A stretch of DNA of 29,428 nucleotides from a virus. Positions 28,960-29,428 of the stretch are shown in pieces (position 1 is the first letter of the stretch; each line of letters starts with the position of its first letter). The translations under genes and the position numbers were made by a program. The notes below the pieces were generated by a model. That model was given only the letters and a program-made list of their open reading frames with translations. It searched no databases and was not told the origin of the DNA. The stretch spans positions 1 through 29,428 of the IMG/VR virus record IMGVR_UViG_3300009164_000257; one strand, given 5' to 3'.

Positions 28960-29012
28960 CTTAGATTGTTTTTCATAAAATAGTGTTTTTATAGGTTTAG
29001 AATTGTGTATAG

Positions 29013-29044
29013 AAAGCCTCTGGATATTATCTAGGGGCTTTTTT
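29013..29044 (+). terminator. Intrinsic terminator ending the late transcripts
   Basis: AAGCCTCTGGAT (29014-29025) pairs throughout with ATCTAGGGGCTT (29029-29040), including two G-U pairs, around an ATT loop, followed by a run of six T (29039-29044). This 12-bp stem is the strongest terminator in the window and separates the last late gene from the early promoter. Confidence 0.9.
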
Positions 29045-29104
29045 GTGTTCAATATATTGTATAACATTAAGGCTATTTTACATTATAACCCGAATTGATT
29101 AAAT

Positions 29105-29120
29105 ATATTTTACAAAATAT
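29105..29120 (+). repeat. Inverted repeat upstream of the early promoter
   Basis: ATATTTT (29105-29111) and AAAATAT (29114-29120) are a perfect 7-bp inverted repeat separated by AC. It ends about 23 nt before the possible -33 box of the early promoter, a suitable place for a regulator to bind. The AT-rich surroundings make chance symmetry possible. Confidence 0.4.
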
Positions 29121-29142
29121 GTTAAAAAAAAGATTAAAAAAG

Positions 29143-29174
29143 TTTTTTATTTCCAAACCAATCTATTATATTTG
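29143..29174 (+). promoter_or_regulatory. Early promoter, Bacteroidetes housekeeping type
   Basis: TATATTTG at 29167-29174 is a perfect match to the Bacteroidetes -7 consensus TAnnTTTG. A T-run at 29143-29146 (TTTT instead of TTTG) stands 20 nt upstream, and A-tracts lie further upstream. Transcription would begin near 29181 and run through the gene at 29214 and, on the circular genome, the whole early block from 128. Confidence 0.6.
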
Positions 29175-29180
29175 TTTCAC

Positions 29181-29198
29181 AATAGCAACGTAGCTATT
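29181..29198 (+). promoter_or_regulatory. 5' leader hairpin of the early transcript
   Basis: AATAGC (29181-29186) pairs with GCTATT (29193-29198) around AACGTA. With the predicted start near 29181, the hairpin would form the very 5' end of the early mRNA, where it could protect it from degradation, or it may be a DNA operator. Confidence 0.4.
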
Positions 29199-29213
29199 CT
29201 AAACTATAATATT

Positions 29214-29411
29214 ATGGAATACTTATTCATGCCAGATGTAAAAATTGTTTCATCTGATTTTATCCAAAACTTTATTTGCGCTTTTCAAGTGCGTAAAAAC
29301 AATCAAATTTCAGATTGGACAACTATTCTAATTTCAAAATCAAGATACTCAAATGAGCTACTTGAAGAGGGTAAAAACTTTTATTTAAAATTAGGCTATT
29401 CAATTAAATAA
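29214..29411 (+). CDS. First early protein (65 aa)
   Basis: A 65-residue soluble protein, complete here and interrupted at the left end of the window. I choose ATG 29214 (MEYLFMPDVKIV) because the predicted transcript starts near 29181; the longer frame from TTG at 29172 would start inside the promoter. An in-frame ATG at 29229 is also possible. The product ends SNELLEEGKNFYLKLGYSIK and shows no signal or membrane segment. Phages often place host-takeover proteins first, but the function is unknown. Confidence 0.65.
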   Translation: MEYLFMPDVKIVSSDFIQNFICAFQVRKNNQISDWTTILISKSRYSNELLEEGKNFYLKLGYSIK

Positions 29412-29428
29412 TAAATTCTAAACACAAT
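29306..29428. repeat. Terminal direct repeat, right copy
   Basis: Identical to bases 1-123. It covers the last 35 codons of the gene at 29214 and its downstream leader up to AAACACAAT. Removing one copy leaves a circle of 29,305 bp. Confidence 0.95.

Larger units (their letters stand above)
28960..29213 (+). promoter_or_regulatory. Main control region between late and early genes
   Basis: This 254-nt gap is the only large non-coding stretch in the genome. It holds, in order, a strong terminator (29013-29044), the palindrome CAATATATTG (29050-29059), a 7-bp inverted repeat around 29105-29120, A-tracts (29123-29140), a host-type promoter (29143-29174) and a hairpin in the predicted 5' leader (29181-29198). 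No reading frame with coding character is seen in it. Confidence 0.75.

Noticed and set aside
3039-29067. Scattered minus-strand reading frames of 60-83 codons (for example 13910-14161, 16178-16408, 17278-17481, 21744-21971, 28834-29067)
   Set aside because: All lie opposite clear + strand genes or the terminator region, have no recognisable motifs and biased compositions expected of antisense shadows.
29172-29411. Longer reading of the last gene from TTG at 29172
   Set aside because: It would start within the predicted -7 box TATATTTG and before the predicted transcription start; ATG 29214 is preferred.
1-29428. Lysogeny genes, tRNA genes and CRISPR arrays
   Set aside because: I found no integrase or CI-like repressor, no cloverleaf with a T-loop GTTCRA signature, and no regularly spaced repeats.

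Overview
The window looks like one complete, circularly assembled genome of a small tailed (siphovirus-like) phage, about 29.3 kb of unique sequence. The first 123 bases are repeated exactly as the last 123, and the repeat cuts through one small gene, so the ends look like the overlap of a circular assembly. Every gene lies on the + strand. Base composition is strongly AT-rich, Shine-Dalgarno sequences are essentially absent, and the control region ahead of the early genes carries TATATTTG, which fits the Bacteroidetes -7 consensus TAnnTTTG. The host is therefore probably a member of the Bacteroidetes, perhaps a flavobacterium. I see no integrase, repressor or other lysogeny gene, so a strictly lytic life cycle is likely.

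Layout, taking the circle from the control region at 28960-29213. (1) Early/replication block, 29214 across the junction to about 7700: very small genes, an ERF-type annealing protein, an SSB-like protein, a leader with a kissing-hairpin RNA and a terminator-like stem, a DnaD-like replication initiator, a loader-like partner, RusA, a PD-(D/E)XK-like protein, an HNH homing endonuclease with its own promoter, a DUF3310 protein, a sigma-factor-like protein and a HAD phosphatase. (2) 7721-10372: a ParB-methyltransferase fusion and the two terminase subunits. (3) 10404-17291, tail: tail chaperone with an apparent -1 frameshift, tail completion proteins, two large tail proteins, tape measure. (4) 17333-22974, head plus tail tube: XkdF-type protease, scaffold, major capsid protein, tail tube, portal with a C-terminal extension, connector. 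(5) 23028-26475: BppU-like protein, S74-terminated fibre and a small accessory gene. (6) 26524-28959, lysis: holin candidate, GH24 endolysin, unimolecular spanin candidate, then a metallophosphoesterase and a strong terminator.

The most interesting thread is transcription control. Four gene boundaries (before 10404, 17333, 20382 and 26524) share a two-box motif, ACAAAA then CGTTTATA, with 15-16 nt between the AC and the CGT. This is the architecture of ECF-sigma promoters, and the phage itself encodes a 150-residue protein with sigma region 2 and region 4 features at 6493-6945. Together they suggest a self-contained late-gene switch, with three of the four promoters placed so that transcription would begin at or next to the ATG (leaderless mRNAs). 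Two other strong signals are an 8-nt perfect loop-loop complementarity in the leader of the replication gene (2812-2907) and a -1 frameshift on a run of nine T in the tail chaperone gene that opens an 84-codon reading frame ending exactly at the next start codon.
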